Shown here: positions 44,393 to 53,642 of the stretch, one piece after another
Position numbering within the stretch: position 1 is the stretch's first letter
Layout of the letters: each line of letters begins with the position of its first letter
Source of the DNA: Flavobacterium hiemivividum
GTDB lineage: Bacteria > Bacteroidota > Bacteroidia > Flavobacteriales > Flavobacteriaceae
Assembly (NCBI RefSeq): GCF_004349145.1
Contig: NZ_SMFO01000002.1
Span: 62,001 to 126,000, forward strand
DNA: 64,000 nt
Reading direction: 5' to 3'
The notes under the pieces: generated by a model
The model's input: only the letters and a program-made list of their open reading frames with translations
What the model was told of the DNA's origin: nothing
Database searches by the model: none
Made by a program: the position numbers and the translations under genes

Positions 44393-45034
44393 TTAATCTA
44401 ATTTATTGATGTAGTAATTTGGATATTTACTTTCGGCAAAGATAAATTGATTTTTTGACAAAGGTTGATTGGTTTTAAAAGAATTAACGGTTAAAGTAGT
44501 TTTTGTTCCTTTTTTACCTACTTCTATCAAATTATAGATGTGTTTCGTTTGTACATCGATCCCTAATAGTATTTCTTTTCTCTGATCTTTAGCGTTAGTA
44601 GGAATTAATTTGATGTACTGTATTTTGCGACCTCTTACATCTTGCAGAATATCCATCGAATATTTATAGCCGCTATTAAAAAAAGTTAACATTTTTGAAG
44701 GTGTAATCGCACTGTCGTCTTTTTCGTTAAAACTCGAAATTGTAATTTCTTCATCTTCAGGAACGATGGTGTAGGTTTTTTTTCCGTCAAAAATTTTAGT
44801 TATTCCCATGAAATTCAATACGTATTGATTGTTTTTCATAGTAACATTTCCCTTACTATCTTGATTTATATTTTCTCTAGAATTGTTTAAAGAATATTTA
44901 AAATCAATTACAATATTGTTATAACTTCTAACTTTTGCTGTTACCTGATCTAAAAGTGCTTTCGCATTTTTATCTTGTGCTTGTGTCGAAAAGCTAAAAA
45001 GTAGTACAAATGTAATTAGAATGATTTTTTTCAT
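44393..45034 (-). CDS. lolA: LolA-like outer-membrane lipoprotein carrier
   Basis: A 213-residue periplasmic protein with signal peptide MKKIILITFVLLFSFSTQAQ. The mature part has the LolA half-barrel pattern: VTAKVRSYNNIVIDFKYSLNN, GNVTMKNNQYVLNFMG and FDGKKTYTIVPEDEEI. It would carry lipoproteins from the inner to the outer membrane. I chose ATG at 45034, right after the ftsK stop, because it starts the signal peptide; ATGs at 45055 and 45073 lie inside ftsK. It is part of the tpx-dgkA-ftsK-lolA-lptF/G-ribB run. Confidence 0.85.
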   Translation of the reverse strand: MKKIILITFVLLFSFSTQAQDKNAKALLDQVTAKVRSYNNIVIDFKYSLNNSRENINQDSKGNVTMKNNQYVLNFMGITKIFDGKKTYTIVPEDEEITISSFNEKDDSAITPSKMLTFFNSGYKYSMDILQDVRGRKIQYIKLIPTNAKDQRKEILLGIDVQTKHIYNLIEVGKKGTKTTLTVNSFKTNQPLSKNQFIFAESKYPNYYINKLD

Positions 45035-45038
45035 GGTT

Positions 45039-47477
45039 TTAATTGTTTTGTTCATTGTTAAAAAATTGATCAAGAGAACTCATGTCCAGAATATTAACAC
45101 CACGTGCTTTACTTCCTTCAAAAGGACCTACAATTCCTGCTGCTTCTAGTTGGTCGATTAATCTACCAGCTCTGTTGTAGCCCAGCTTTAGTTTTCTTTG
45201 TAACAATGATGCTGAGCCTTGTTGTGCATTAACAATAATTTCGGCAGCTTCTCTAAACAAAGTATCTCTTTCGGAAATATCTACATCAAGATTGATGCCA
45301 CTATCTTCTCCCACGAATTCTGGAAGCAAATAAGCTGTAGCGTATGCTTTTTGGGATCCAATAAAATCAGTTATTTTTTCTACCTCAGGCGTGTCTATAA
45401 AAGCACATTGAATTCGCACCACATCATTACCGTTTGTATAAAGCATGTCTCCGCGTCCTATCAGCTGATCTGCTCCAGAAGTGTCTAAAATTGTTCTTGA
45501 ATCAATTTTTGATGTTACTCTAAAAGCGATTCTCGCAGGGAAGTTGGCTTTGATCAAACCTGTAATTACATTTACAGATGGTCTTTGCGTGGCAATAATC
45601 AAATGGATACCAATTGCTCTGGCTAATTGTGCCAAACGGGCAATGGGAACTTCGACTTCTTTTCCAGCAGTCATAATCAAATCGGCAAACTCATCTACTA
45701 CTAATATAATGTAAGGTAAAAAGCGATGTCCGTTTTCAGGATTTAGTTTTCGAGCCTTAAATTTATCATTGTATTCTTTAATGTTTCGCACCATCGCATC
45801 TTTTAACAGCGAATAACGATTGTCCATTTCTACACAAAGAGAATTCAAGGTATTTACCACCTTTGCGTTATCTGTAAGAATAGCATCTTCACCATCAGGA
45901 AGTTTGGCTAAATAGTGTCTTTCAATTTTATTAAAAAGAGTCAGCTCCACTTTTTTAGGGTCGACCAATACAAATTTAACTTCGGCGGGGTGTTTTTTGT
46001 ACAATAAAGAAGTTAGAACTGCATTTAAACCAACCGATTTTCCTTGTCCAGTGGCACCCGCCATCAATAGGTGAGGCATTTTAGCAAGATCTACCACAAA
46101 GGTTTCGTTAGAAATAGTTTTTCCTAAAGCAATAGGCAATTCCATTTCAGCTTCTTGAAATTTAGCCGAACCAATCACACTTTTCATAGAAACCATCGTT
46201 GGATTCTTATTCGGCACTTCGATACCTATTGTTCCTTTTCCAGGAATAGGGGCGATGATACGAATTCCTAATGCCGAAAGGGATAAGGCAATATCGTCTT
46301 CGAGATTCTTAATTTTTGAAATACGAATTCCTGCTTCTGGAACGATTTCATATAAGGTTACAGATGGTCCAACAGTTGCCTTGATTTGCGCAATTTCAAT
46401 TTTATAATTGCGCAGTGTATCAACAATTCTATTTTTATTTTCTTCTAGTTCTTCCTGGTTAATTGTGATTCCACCAGTTGAATATTCTTTTAAAAGATCA
46501 ATTGTAGGGTATTTATAGTTGGATAAATCCAAAGTAGGATCGAATAAACCAAAATCGGATACAAGTCTAGAAGCCAAATTCTCTTCAATAAGATCTTCTT
46601 CGGGCGCAGTTTCGATCACAAAGGAATCATCAACAGCGTTTTGATCTGTCAGAATTTCTTCGACTACTTTCGGTTTAGAAATAGGGTCAAGATTGATTTC
46701 TGAAGATTTACTAATAGTTGGTTTTAAAGCTTCTTTATTAACTTCAAATTGAGATGGCTTTGCAACTGGAATACTGTTTTCTAGTTCTTTTTCTTCTGTT
46801 AGAGCAAACTCTTCTAAATTATAAGAGTTTCCTGTTTTAGCAACAGAAGGAGAACCTAAATCAGACTTAATTTCTTTTTTTGTATTTTCGAAAAAGGACT
46901 GAATTCTTTCTGGAGATAGTTTTAGTTTAAATATAACATAGATAATTAAACCAAAAATTAACAGTAATAATGTTCCTGTTTTTCCAATATAATCCTGCAA
47001 GAACAAATTCAATTCATAACCGATTGTTCCTCCTAATTCTGGAAGGGAAGTGGCGAAAAAGCCAAATAAAATCGACAAAACAATAATCGCAAATAAATCC
47101 CAAAACCAGATTCCTTTCAATTTATTAAAAGAAATTCCCAAGATTAAAAAGATTCCTGTTAGAAAAAATAAGCGCACAAAAAGAAACGAAGCAACCCCAA
47201 ATCCTTTGTAAACAATTGCATCTGCTAATAAAGCGCCAAATTTCCCCAACCAATTCTGCACAACTTCTGAGCGATCTGTGAGTTGTGAAACAGCACTTTG
47301 ATCTGCTTGGCCGTGAATATAAAAGGAGATAAAAGCAAGCAGTAAAGCAACAGAAAATAAGATAAAGAGACTACCCAGCACGATTTTGTGCTGTTTCGTT
47401 AATACCCGCGATGTACCTACTTTAGCTTTTGAGTTGATTTTCTTGTCTAAAGTTTCTTTTTTTATTGTTTTTGCCAT
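45039..47477 (-). CDS. ftsK: DNA translocase FtsK/SpoIIIE
   Basis: An 812-residue DNA pump of the division septum. Four membrane helices lie between about residues 28 and 180, followed by an acidic linker (180-330). The motor domain shows MAGATGQGKSVGLNAV (Walker A), IILVVDEFADLIM (Walker B) and LARAIGIHLIIATQRPSVNVITG. The C-terminal gamma winged helix (LQRKLKLGYNRAGRLIDQLEAAGIVGP) reads chromosome polarity sequences. A length near 810 is normal in Flavobacteriia. It lies 22 bp after dgkA. Confidence 0.97.
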   Translation of the reverse strand: MAKTIKKETLDKKINSKAKVGTSRVLTKQHKIVLGSLFILFSVALLLAFISFYIHGQADQSAVSQLTDRSEVVQNWLGKFGALLADAIVYKGFGVASFLFVRLFFLTGIFLILGISFNKLKGIWFWDLFAIIVLSILFGFFATSLPELGGTIGYELNLFLQDYIGKTGTLLLLIFGLIIYVIFKLKLSPERIQSFFENTKKEIKSDLGSPSVAKTGNSYNLEEFALTEEKELENSIPVAKPSQFEVNKEALKPTISKSSEINLDPISKPKVVEEILTDQNAVDDSFVIETAPEEDLIEENLASRLVSDFGLFDPTLDLSNYKYPTIDLLKEYSTGGITINQEELEENKNRIVDTLRNYKIEIAQIKATVGPSVTLYEIVPEAGIRISKIKNLEDDIALSLSALGIRIIAPIPGKGTIGIEVPNKNPTMVSMKSVIGSAKFQEAEMELPIALGKTISNETFVVDLAKMPHLLMAGATGQGKSVGLNAVLTSLLYKKHPAEVKFVLVDPKKVELTLFNKIERHYLAKLPDGEDAILTDNAKVVNTLNSLCVEMDNRYSLLKDAMVRNIKEYNDKFKARKLNPENGHRFLPYIILVVDEFADLIMTAGKEVEVPIARLAQLARAIGIHLIIATQRPSVNVITGLIKANFPARIAFRVTSKIDSRTILDTSGADQLIGRGDMLYTNGNDVVRIQCAFIDTPEVEKITDFIGSQKAYATAYLLPEFVGEDSGINLDVDISERDTLFREAAEIIVNAQQGSASLLQRKLKLGYNRAGRLIDQLEAAGIVGPFEGSKARGVNILDMSSLDQFFNNEQNN

Positions 47478-47499
47478 TCTTGATTGTATGTACTACTGC

Positions 47500-47874
47500 T
47501 TAAAAAATAAGGGGAACGTATATGATTAAACCGATTATTATTGCAGTTATTCCCGCAAAAAAAACTGCTCCCGCTGCAATGTCTTTTATGAAGCCAATTC
47601 TTTCATCATAATTAGGATGAATAAAATCAGCTATTTTTTCTACAGCCGTATTCAGTCCTTCAATACTCATCACAAAACCGATTGCCAAAGTTTGAAAAAG
47701 CCATTCGGTTGCCGAAATATGAAAATAAAATCCAGCGATGGTGACTAAAATTCCTAATGAAAATTGTATCATTATGCTGTGCTCTGTAGTGATTAATTTC
47801 ACTGCCCCTTTTACGGCATAATTAACACTTTTTAGTCTTCCTGTGATGAAGCTATTGTCTTTTTGAAATTCCAT
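47500..47874 (-). CDS. dgkA: Diacylglycerol/undecaprenol kinase family protein
   Basis: A 124-residue inner-membrane kinase with three membrane helices (about 38-55, 58-75, 98-122). The family signature EGLNTAVEKIADFIHP and IKDIAAGAVF carry the catalytic Glu and metal ligands. Gram-negative homologues phosphorylate diacylglycerol; many Bacteroidota and Gram-positive forms use undecaprenol. It lies 9 bp after tpx. Confidence 0.92.
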   Translation of the reverse strand: MEFQKDNSFITGRLKSVNYAVKGAVKLITTEHSIMIQFSLGILVTIAGFYFHISATEWLFQTLAIGFVMSIEGLNTAVEKIADFIHPNYDERIGFIKDIAAGAVFFAGITAIIIGLIIYVPLIF

Positions 47875-47883
47875 TAAATAAAA

Positions 47884-48381
47884 TTATAGTACTGCTAAAG
47901 CAGCTGCATAATTTGGTTCATTAGCAATTTCAGGAACTTGCTCCGTATGGATAATAGTACCGTTTGTGTCAACCACAATTAGCGCTCTAGAGTGTAATCC
48001 AGCTAATGGACCATCAAGAATTTCAAGACCGTTTGCTTTACCAAAATCTCCATTGTTGAAATCAGATAGGTTTATTACATTTTCAAGTCCTTCAGCACCA
48101 CAAAAACGTTTTTGAGCAAAAGGTAAATCTCTTGAAACGCATAATACAGCCGTGTTTTCTAATTTTCCAGCACTCGAGTTGAATTTTCTTACTGAGGTAG
48201 CACAAGTCCCAGTATCTATGCTTGGGAATATATTTAACACTAATCTTTTTCCAGCAAAATCACTTAGTGAAGCGACAGAAAGATCGTTGTTTATTAATTT
48301 AAAGTCAGACAGTTGTGTTCCCACTTTTGGTAATTCTCCTGAAGTATTTATTGGATTTCCTCCTAATGTAATTGATGCCAT
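47884..48381 (-). CDS. tpx: Thiol peroxidase (atypical 2-Cys peroxiredoxin)
   Basis: A 165-residue thiol peroxidase reducing lipid and organic hydroperoxides. The peroxidatic cysteine is in [14 protein letters not shown] (about residue 60) and the resolving cysteine in QKRFCGAEG (about 94). It starts [11 protein letters not shown], typical of Tpx. A good promoter (TACTTTTG) lies 24 bp upstream of the ATG, making this the first gene of the six-gene run to ribB. Confidence 0.96.
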   Translation of the reverse strand: MASITLGGNPINTSGELPKVGTQLSDFKLINNDLSVASLSDFAGKRLVLNIFPSIDTGTCATSVRKFNSSAGKLENTAVLCVSRDLPFAQKRFCGAEGLENVINLSDFNNGDFGKANGLEILDGPLAGLHSRALIVVDTNGTIIHTEQVPEIANEPNYAAALAVL

Positions 48382-48404
48382 GATATGTGTTTTTTAATGA
48401 AGTT

Positions 48405-48412
48405 CAAAAGTA
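48405..48412 (-). promoter_or_regulatory. -7 element upstream of tpx
   Basis: Minus strand TACTTTTG fits TAnnTTTG and lies 24 bp before the tpx ATG. It probably drives tpx and the genes behind it. Confidence 0.55.
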
Positions 48413-48511
48413 TGAAAATTAATTAAGAATTAGGATTTAAGCTGTAAGATTTTAGTACGGGGAACAAAGGTTTCTAATCAAGTGGGTTTTCGATAAATAG
48501 GAGATAAATGA

Positions 48512-48543
48512 AAAAAACGCAGCCATTTCTGAGTGCGTTTTTT
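48512..48543 (-). terminator. Terminator of the thioredoxin/DUF6952 genes
   Basis: AAAAAACGCA and TGCGTTTTTT pair around GCCATTTCTGAG, 26 bp after the DUF6952 stop, with a T run on the transcribed side. Confidence 0.8.
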
Positions 48544-48568
48544 CTATAGTAGCGGTATAAAAGAGTTT

Positions 48569-48826
48569 CTATTTGTCGATAGAACCCAGCACTCTTTTCA
48601 TAAAAGTGTTTAGGGCTTCTTTTTTATCTGTTCCGGATTTTACTAATTTATTTACTTCTAAAGCTCCGTACATATTCGAAATCAATTCACCTATAACATC
48701 TAATTCTTCGTCTTTCAAAGACGGGATTTCTGTCATTGCTTCCAGAACTTCAATCGTTTCAATGATATAATCTTGATCGTTTTCTTCAATAAACTGAGTC
48801 AAATGCTTTATTACAGGTAATTTCAT
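48569..48826 (-). CDS. DUF6952-family small protein
   Basis: An 85-residue acidic helical protein (MKLPVIKHLTQFIEENDQDY...ALNTFMKRVLGSIDK), conserved in Flavobacteriia as DUF6952. It follows the thioredoxin gene after 80 bp and is closed by a terminator. Its steady linkage to thioredoxin and peroxiredoxin suggests a redox-related role, but no active-site residue is visible. Confidence 0.75.
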   Translation of the reverse strand: MKLPVIKHLTQFIEENDQDYIIETIEVLEAMTEIPSLKDEELDVIGELISNMYGALEVNKLVKSGTDKKEALNTFMKRVLGSIDK

Positions 48827-48906
48827 TTTTTTAAATTTAGGAATTCTGATTTAGGATTGAGGAATAAACAAATACTATTTAGGAATTGTAATTTGAGTTC
48901 TAGGAA

Positions 48907-49215
48907 TTAAACAATTTCATTTACTAATTCAATTAGTACTTCTTGCTTATTAGTTTGCGTTTCGTTTACCAAAACTCCGTTTACAAACGTAGCAAAAGTT
49001 GGTAGGTTACTCACATTGGCCATTTTTCTTGACTCAGGAGAGTTTTCAGCATCAACAAGGACAAAAGCAATTGCTTCGTTTTCTGAAGCCAATTTTTTGA
49101 ATTTTGGTTTCATTATTCGACAATTTCCACACCAAGAAGCCGAAAATTGAACTACTACTTTCTCGTTTTTAGTTACTAAATCCTGTAATGTATCTTCGTT
49201 TAAATCTATTAACAT
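48907..49215 (-). CDS. Thioredoxin-family protein
   Basis: A 102-residue cytoplasmic thioredoxin-fold protein with active site WCGNC (SASWCGNCRIMKPKF) where classical thioredoxin has WCGPC, and the cis-Pro in NVSNLPTFATF. The Pro-to-Asn change alters the redox potential. Its place after the peroxiredoxin gene suggests that it reduces that enzyme. Confidence 0.92.
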   Translation of the reverse strand: MLIDLNEDTLQDLVTKNEKVVVQFSASWCGNCRIMKPKFKKLASENEAIAFVLVDAENSPESRKMANVSNLPTFATFVNGVLVNETQTNKQEVLIELVNEIV

Positions 49216-49266
49216 GTTTTTCTTTTTAAATTCAATTTCAAAAATTAAATGGTAATTTCAAAAATT

Positions 49267-49310
49267 AATGGCAATATCAATATTCAATAATTAAAATTGA
49301 TATTGCCATT
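49267..49310 (-). terminator. Hairpin between peroxiredoxin and thioredoxin genes
   Basis: AATGGCAATATCAAT and ATTGATATTGCCATT are perfect 15-bp arms, followed in the minus direction by AATTTTTG. It could end or attenuate the peroxiredoxin transcript. Confidence 0.65.
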
Positions 49311-49328
49311 GATATTGATTTTTTATTC

Positions 49329-49967
49329 TTAGTTCAAGCTTAAATATGCAGCAGTACTGTTTCTGTCAGCGCTCATCGCTTCTTTACCAGCCTCCCAGTT
49401 TGCAGGACATACTTCTCCTTTTTCTTGGATATGAGTATAAGCATCAACCATACGTAAATATTCATTTACATTACGACCTAGTGGCATATCGTTTACACTT
49501 TCGTGGAAAATTTTTCCAGTTTCGTCAATTAAGTAAGTAGCTCTAAAAGTTACATTCGATCCTTCGACAATTACAGAGTCAGTTTCTTCACTATATTCTG
49601 TAGAATCGACATCAAGAATACCTAATATGTTAGATAAGTTTCTGTTTGTATCAGCAAGAATTGGGTAAGTTACACCTTCAATTCCACCGTTGTTTTTTGG
49701 AGTGTTTAACCAAGCAAAATGCACTTCACTTGTATCGCAAGAAGCACCAATTACGATTGTATTTCTTTTTTCAAATTCCGGTAATGCTGCTTGAAAAGCG
49801 TGTAGTTCCGTTGGGCATACAAATGTAAAATCTTTTGGGTACCAAAATAATAATACTTTTTTGTTGTTTTTTGTAGCTTCTTCGAAAATGTTGATTTTTA
49901 AGTTGTCACCCATTTCTGAGATAGCGTCAACTGCAATACTTGGGAATTTTTTACCTACTAATGACAT
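49329..49967 (-). CDS. Typical 2-Cys peroxiredoxin (AhpC/Prx1 type)
   Basis: A 212-residue peroxiredoxin. The peroxidatic Cys is in YPKDFTFVCPTELHAF (about residue 51) and the resolving Cys in KGEVCPANWEAGKEAM (about 170). I chose ATG at 49967 (MSLVGKKFP), the usual family start; the upstream ATG at 50003 adds 12 residues lying within the promoter-proximal leader. A -7 element lies 34 bp upstream of it. The enzyme removes hydrogen peroxide and is likely recycled by the thioredoxin next door. Confidence 0.96.
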   Translation of the reverse strand: MSLVGKKFPSIAVDAISEMGDNLKINIFEEATKNNKKVLLFWYPKDFTFVCPTELHAFQAALPEFEKRNTIVIGASCDTSEVHFAWLNTPKNNGGIEGVTYPILADTNRNLSNILGILDVDSTEYSEETDSVIVEGSNVTFRATYLIDETGKIFHESVNDMPLGRNVNEYLRMVDAYTHIQEKGEVCPANWEAGKEAMSADRNSTAAYLSLN

Positions 49968-50000
49968 AATAATATATTTTATTGTTTTTTTAATGTTTTG

Positions 50001-50008
50001 CAAAAATA
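50001..50008 (-). promoter_or_regulatory. -7 element upstream of the peroxiredoxin gene
   Basis: Minus strand TATTTTTG fits TAnnTTTG. It supports the ATG at 49967, since the upstream ATG at 50003 overlaps it. Confidence 0.55.
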
Positions 50009-50089
50009 GGCATTAAGCTCGTATTTAAAGAATCAATTCCAATTATATATTTTTATTAAGCAATAGATTTTAACTATAAAAACAAAAAA

Positions 50090-50120
50090 AATACCATAAC
50101 TGAAAGAGAGCTATGGTATT
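50090..50120 (-). terminator. Terminator of nhaC
   Basis: AATACCATA and TATGGTATT pair, and in the minus direction the stem is followed by TTTTTTTT. It lies 34 bp after the nhaC stop. Confidence 0.85.
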
Positions 50121-50153
50121 ATGATTTTATGGAGATTTTTGTAATATGGTATT

Positions 50154-51611
50154 TTAGTTATTTTTTTCAGCTACCAATTGTCTGATTTTTATATTGAATG
50201 CCGCAAAGAGTAAAGTCATAAACGGACTTATAATATTGAAGAAGGCATAAGGTAGATAATCGAAAGTCGAAACGCCCAATGTACCAGCATGATAGGCTCC
50301 ACAAGTATTCCAAGGGATTAATACAGAAGACACAGTACCGGAATCTTCTAATGTTCTACTTAAATTTTCAGGTGCTAGACCTTTCTTTTCATAGGCTTTG
50401 GCAAACATTTTACCAGGTACAACAATCGCTAAATATTGGTCAGAAGCTGTAATGTTTAGGGCTAAACAACTTCCTACTGTCGCTGCAAATAGCCCAAAAG
50501 TAGTATGTGCTAATTTTAACAATGCATGACTTATTCTAGCCAAAGCACCAATGGCATCCATAATTCCGCCAAAAACCATAGCACAAAGTATTAACCAAAT
50601 AGTGCCTAACATTTTTTTCATTCCACCTGAGGTGAATAATGATTCTAGGGTTTTATTATCGGTAGCTACGACCACGTCTCCAGTTATAGCATTCATGACT
50701 CCTTTATAAGCCGACTGGAAAGTCATTTGGTCAACTCCAGCAATTTTATTTATGATATGTGGTTGAAAGAAGATAGCAAAGGCTGCAGCTAATAACGTAC
50801 CAATTAGCAATGCTATTAACGGCTCCGTTTTTCTAATAATTAAGCCAATTACGACTACAGGCACAAGGAATAACCAGGGTGATATTGTAAATGAAGCTTT
50901 AATATCGGTTAACAGGGTAGCAATATCAACGTTTCCAGTCACATCCACGGAGAGACCAAGCACAATAAAAAGAATGAATGTGATAACATATGTTGGTATT
51001 GTCGTTAAAGCCATGTATCGAATGTGGGTGAACAAATCAGTTCCAGCCATTGCAGGAGCAAGGTTTGTTGTATCTGACATGGGAGATAATTTATCACCAA
51101 AATAAGCACCAGAAATTACTGCACCAGCTACCATTCCCAGATTAAACCCCAATGCACCACCTACACCAATCAAAGCGATACCAACAGTGGCACTCGTTGT
51201 CCAAGAACTTCCTGTCGCTATTGAAATTATAGAACATATAATTAGTGTGGCCGGCAAAAATATCGCTGGACTCAGAATTTGCAAACCGTAATAAATCATC
51301 GAAGGAATAATTCCGCTAACTAACCAGGTTCCTGCTAAAGCACCCACCATAAGCAATATTAGTATGGCACCTACAGTAGATTTTACATTTTCAGATACTT
51401 CCTCTATCATTTTATGGTAGCTAACTTTATTAAAAAAGCCAACAATAGCCGCAACAGCTCCTCCTAACAGTAAAACAAATTGATTGCTGCCGCTCAAAGC
51501 TTCATCGCCATAAACATAAACATTAAAAGCGAGCATGATTACAAGTGCAGCGACTGGGATTAATGCTTCACCAATTGATAATTCTTTATTTTTATGTATT
51601 TTTATGTCCAT
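50154..51611 (-). CDS. nhaC: Na+/H+ antiporter NhaC
   Basis: A 485-residue inner-membrane antiporter with about 12 helices. NhaC-family marks are SGAYFGDKLSPMSDTTNLAPA, TGSSWTTSATVGIALIG and SRTLEDSGTVSSVLIPWNTCGAYH. It exchanges Na+ for H+ and helps pH or salt balance. It stands alone with its own terminator and has no clear link to the salvage genes beside it. Confidence 0.92.
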   Translation of the reverse strand: MDIKIHKNKELSIGEALIPVAALVIMLAFNVYVYGDEALSGSNQFVLLLGGAVAAIVGFFNKVSYHKMIEEVSENVKSTVGAILILLMVGALAGTWLVSGIIPSMIYYGLQILSPAIFLPATLIICSIISIATGSSWTTSATVGIALIGVGGALGFNLGMVAGAVISGAYFGDKLSPMSDTTNLAPAMAGTDLFTHIRYMALTTIPTYVITFILFIVLGLSVDVTGNVDIATLLTDIKASFTISPWLFLVPVVVIGLIIRKTEPLIALLIGTLLAAAFAIFFQPHIINKIAGVDQMTFQSAYKGVMNAITGDVVVATDNKTLESLFTSGGMKKMLGTIWLILCAMVFGGIMDAIGALARISHALLKLAHTTFGLFAATVGSCLALNITASDQYLAIVVPGKMFAKAYEKKGLAPENLSRTLEDSGTVSSVLIPWNTCGAYHAGTLGVSTFDYLPYAFFNIISPFMTLLFAAFNIKIRQLVAEKNN

Positions 51612-51829
51612 CGTATTTCTAAATCTTTTGAGTTTGCAATATAGATAAAAAAGGTTCGATTAGCCTAACGCAATTTTCTGAAAAATTAAGTTTATGCCTT
51701 GTCTTATTTAATTTATTTAACAAAAACAGAGATGTTTGTGTGTTTTTATTCGAATTTAATATGGATTATATTAAAAAATAGAATACACAAGGTTCCCTTT
51801 TTTTAATAGATTTTTATGTCAATATCTAT

Positions 51830-53428
51830 TTATATATTGCTAATGTTCACAGGTAGAGTTCCTTGACAAGGAATATTATTAAGCAGTTGAAGCGCCGCAG
51901 TTTCCTGAAATTCCTCAAAATCCTGATAAATTTGAACAAGGCCAGTTAGCGATTGTATGTTAGGAAGTAGCGGTAAAACATAAGGATTTCCAAATAAATA
52001 TAAAACACATTTTTTTGTTGTGAATACATTTTTTAGTAACTGTAAAACAGAGTCTTCAATGTCAAAATTATTCATTGGTTTGGCTTTTGGTACAAAAAGC
52101 GCAATAATTAGCGTATCATAATCAGCTAAATTATTTTCTATTTCCTCACTTTTGTTCGTAGCATCCATCTCAATTGCAAAATTTGGTGCAGATAGGGAAG
52201 GAGTAAGTGTTTTAAAAAAAGTATTTTCGGTGGTTTTATAAATGCTTAGGCCTGCTAATTTACCTCTTTTTGCGGCATCAAGAACTACTGCCGTATTTTG
52301 ATTGTCCTTGATATTAGTAATACAATTTTCAGCAATTTTATAATTCAAAAGAGAAGCTGTTGCAAAATCTAATTCGGTCGTAGGAACCGTTTCTATATCA
52401 GATAAACCTACTTTTTGCTTGCATTTTACAATTCGATTGTAGCTGTCTTCAATACGTTCAGGAGTAGCGTTTTTAAGTATTTCTTGAATGCCTTCGGGTA
52501 CATTTTCGGCAAAACACAACACATCATTTCCGGCGTTGAACGCTTCCCATTCCAGTTGCCCCTTTATTTCGTAAAGCATAGATACACTGCGCATATTCAA
52601 GGCGTCTGAGATAATTAATCCATTATAGTTTAATTGCTTCCGCAAAAGATCCTCCACGACTGACTTTGATAATGTAGCCGAAGTATTTGCTCCGCCATTC
52701 AATGCAGGCACTGCTAAATGTCCTATCATAATTGAATCGACATCACTTTCGATTCCTTTTATAAAAGGATATAATTCATTTTCGAGTAATTGCTCTAGGC
52801 TTTCTTCTAAAACGGGTAATCCTAAATGAGAATCAACATTGGTATTTCCATGTCCGGGAAAATGTTTTAAACATCCTAAAACACCTACGTCGTTCATCCC
52901 TCGTAAATATTCTAATGCAAATTGAGCCACCTTTTCTTTATTTTCTCCAAAAGAACGGTACCCAATTACGGGATTATTTGGGTTATTGTTTACATCGGCT
53001 AAGGGCGCTAGATTATAATGTATCCCAGCCGATTTTAGATCAAGTCCTATTTGTTTCCCTACTTCATATACTAAATAGGATTCGCTCAAAGGCAAAGCGC
53101 CAAGTGTAATCGCATATGGGTATTGCGGTGTTTTTTCGACACGCATCGCTAAGCCCCATTCGGCATCAATACTCATTAATAGTGGAGTAGTGGCACATTT
53201 TTGATAGCGTACAATTAAATCTTTCAGTCGTTGGTAACTGTCATCATTAAAGACAATTTTCTTCTTAGTTTCATAATTAGTAGCAGCGCTGGCTCTACTA
53301 TGAAAAAAAGTAAGACCGCCGATGTTGTGCTTTCTAATTAACTCTTCGGTTGCTTGAATATTTTCTTCGGTGTCGTTTATAAAAACAGCTGGAAAAAAGA
53401 ATTGTCCTATTTTTTGTTCTAATGTCAT
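51830..53428 (-). CDS. Cytoplasmic glycoside hydrolase family 3 protein, NagZ-like
   Basis: A 532-residue GH3 enzyme without a signal peptide (starts MTLEQKIGQFFFPAVFIND). The NagZ-type loop KHFPGHGNTNVDSH carries the acid/base His and Asp of N-acetylglucosaminidases. The nucleophile Asp is in LIISDALNMRSV, and MIGHLAVPALN precedes it. A C-terminal domain of about 180 residues is more degenerate. It would split GlcNAc from muropeptides brought in by the AmpG-like permease encoded upstream. It is the last gene of the salvage cluster. Two 14-bp direct repeats lie just before its start. Confidence 0.88.
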   Translation of the reverse strand: MTLEQKIGQFFFPAVFINDTEENIQATEELIRKHNIGGLTFFHSRASAATNYETKKKIVFNDDSYQRLKDLIVRYQKCATTPLLMSIDAEWGLAMRVEKTPQYPYAITLGALPLSESYLVYEVGKQIGLDLKSAGIHYNLAPLADVNNNPNNPVIGYRSFGENKEKVAQFALEYLRGMNDVGVLGCLKHFPGHGNTNVDSHLGLPVLEESLEQLLENELYPFIKGIESDVDSIMIGHLAVPALNGGANTSATLSKSVVEDLLRKQLNYNGLIISDALNMRSVSMLYEIKGQLEWEAFNAGNDVLCFAENVPEGIQEILKNATPERIEDSYNRIVKCKQKVGLSDIETVPTTELDFATASLLNYKIAENCITNIKDNQNTAVVLDAAKRGKLAGLSIYKTTENTFFKTLTPSLSAPNFAIEMDATNKSEEIENNLADYDTLIIALFVPKAKPMNNFDIEDSVLQLLKNVFTTKKCVLYLFGNPYVLPLLPNIQSLTGLVQIYQDFEEFQETAALQLLNNIPCQGTLPVNISNI

Positions 53429-53439
53429 TTTTAGTTCTT

Positions 53440-53474
53440 AGTTTTTAGTACTTGTTTGTAAGTTTTTAGTACTT
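53440..53474. repeat. Direct repeat upstream of the cytoplasmic GH3 gene
   Basis: AGTTTTTAGTACTT occurs at 53440-53453 and 53461-53474, 21 bp apart (two turns of the helix), 12 bp before the GH3 start codon. It may be a regulator site or simple sequence expansion. Confidence 0.4.
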
Positions 53475-53642
53475 AGTTTTACGTGATAATAGATTGGTGT
53501 TTAGTCCTATTAGTTCAAAGTTGGAGTAATATTTTCACTGCAAATTCAAGACTTACTTAGCTATTAAACAGTAATTATCGCTACTCTTTATCGACTACAT
53601 TCTCGCTAAACAGACTAAGAACTTTGTACTCACGGCCAGGTA

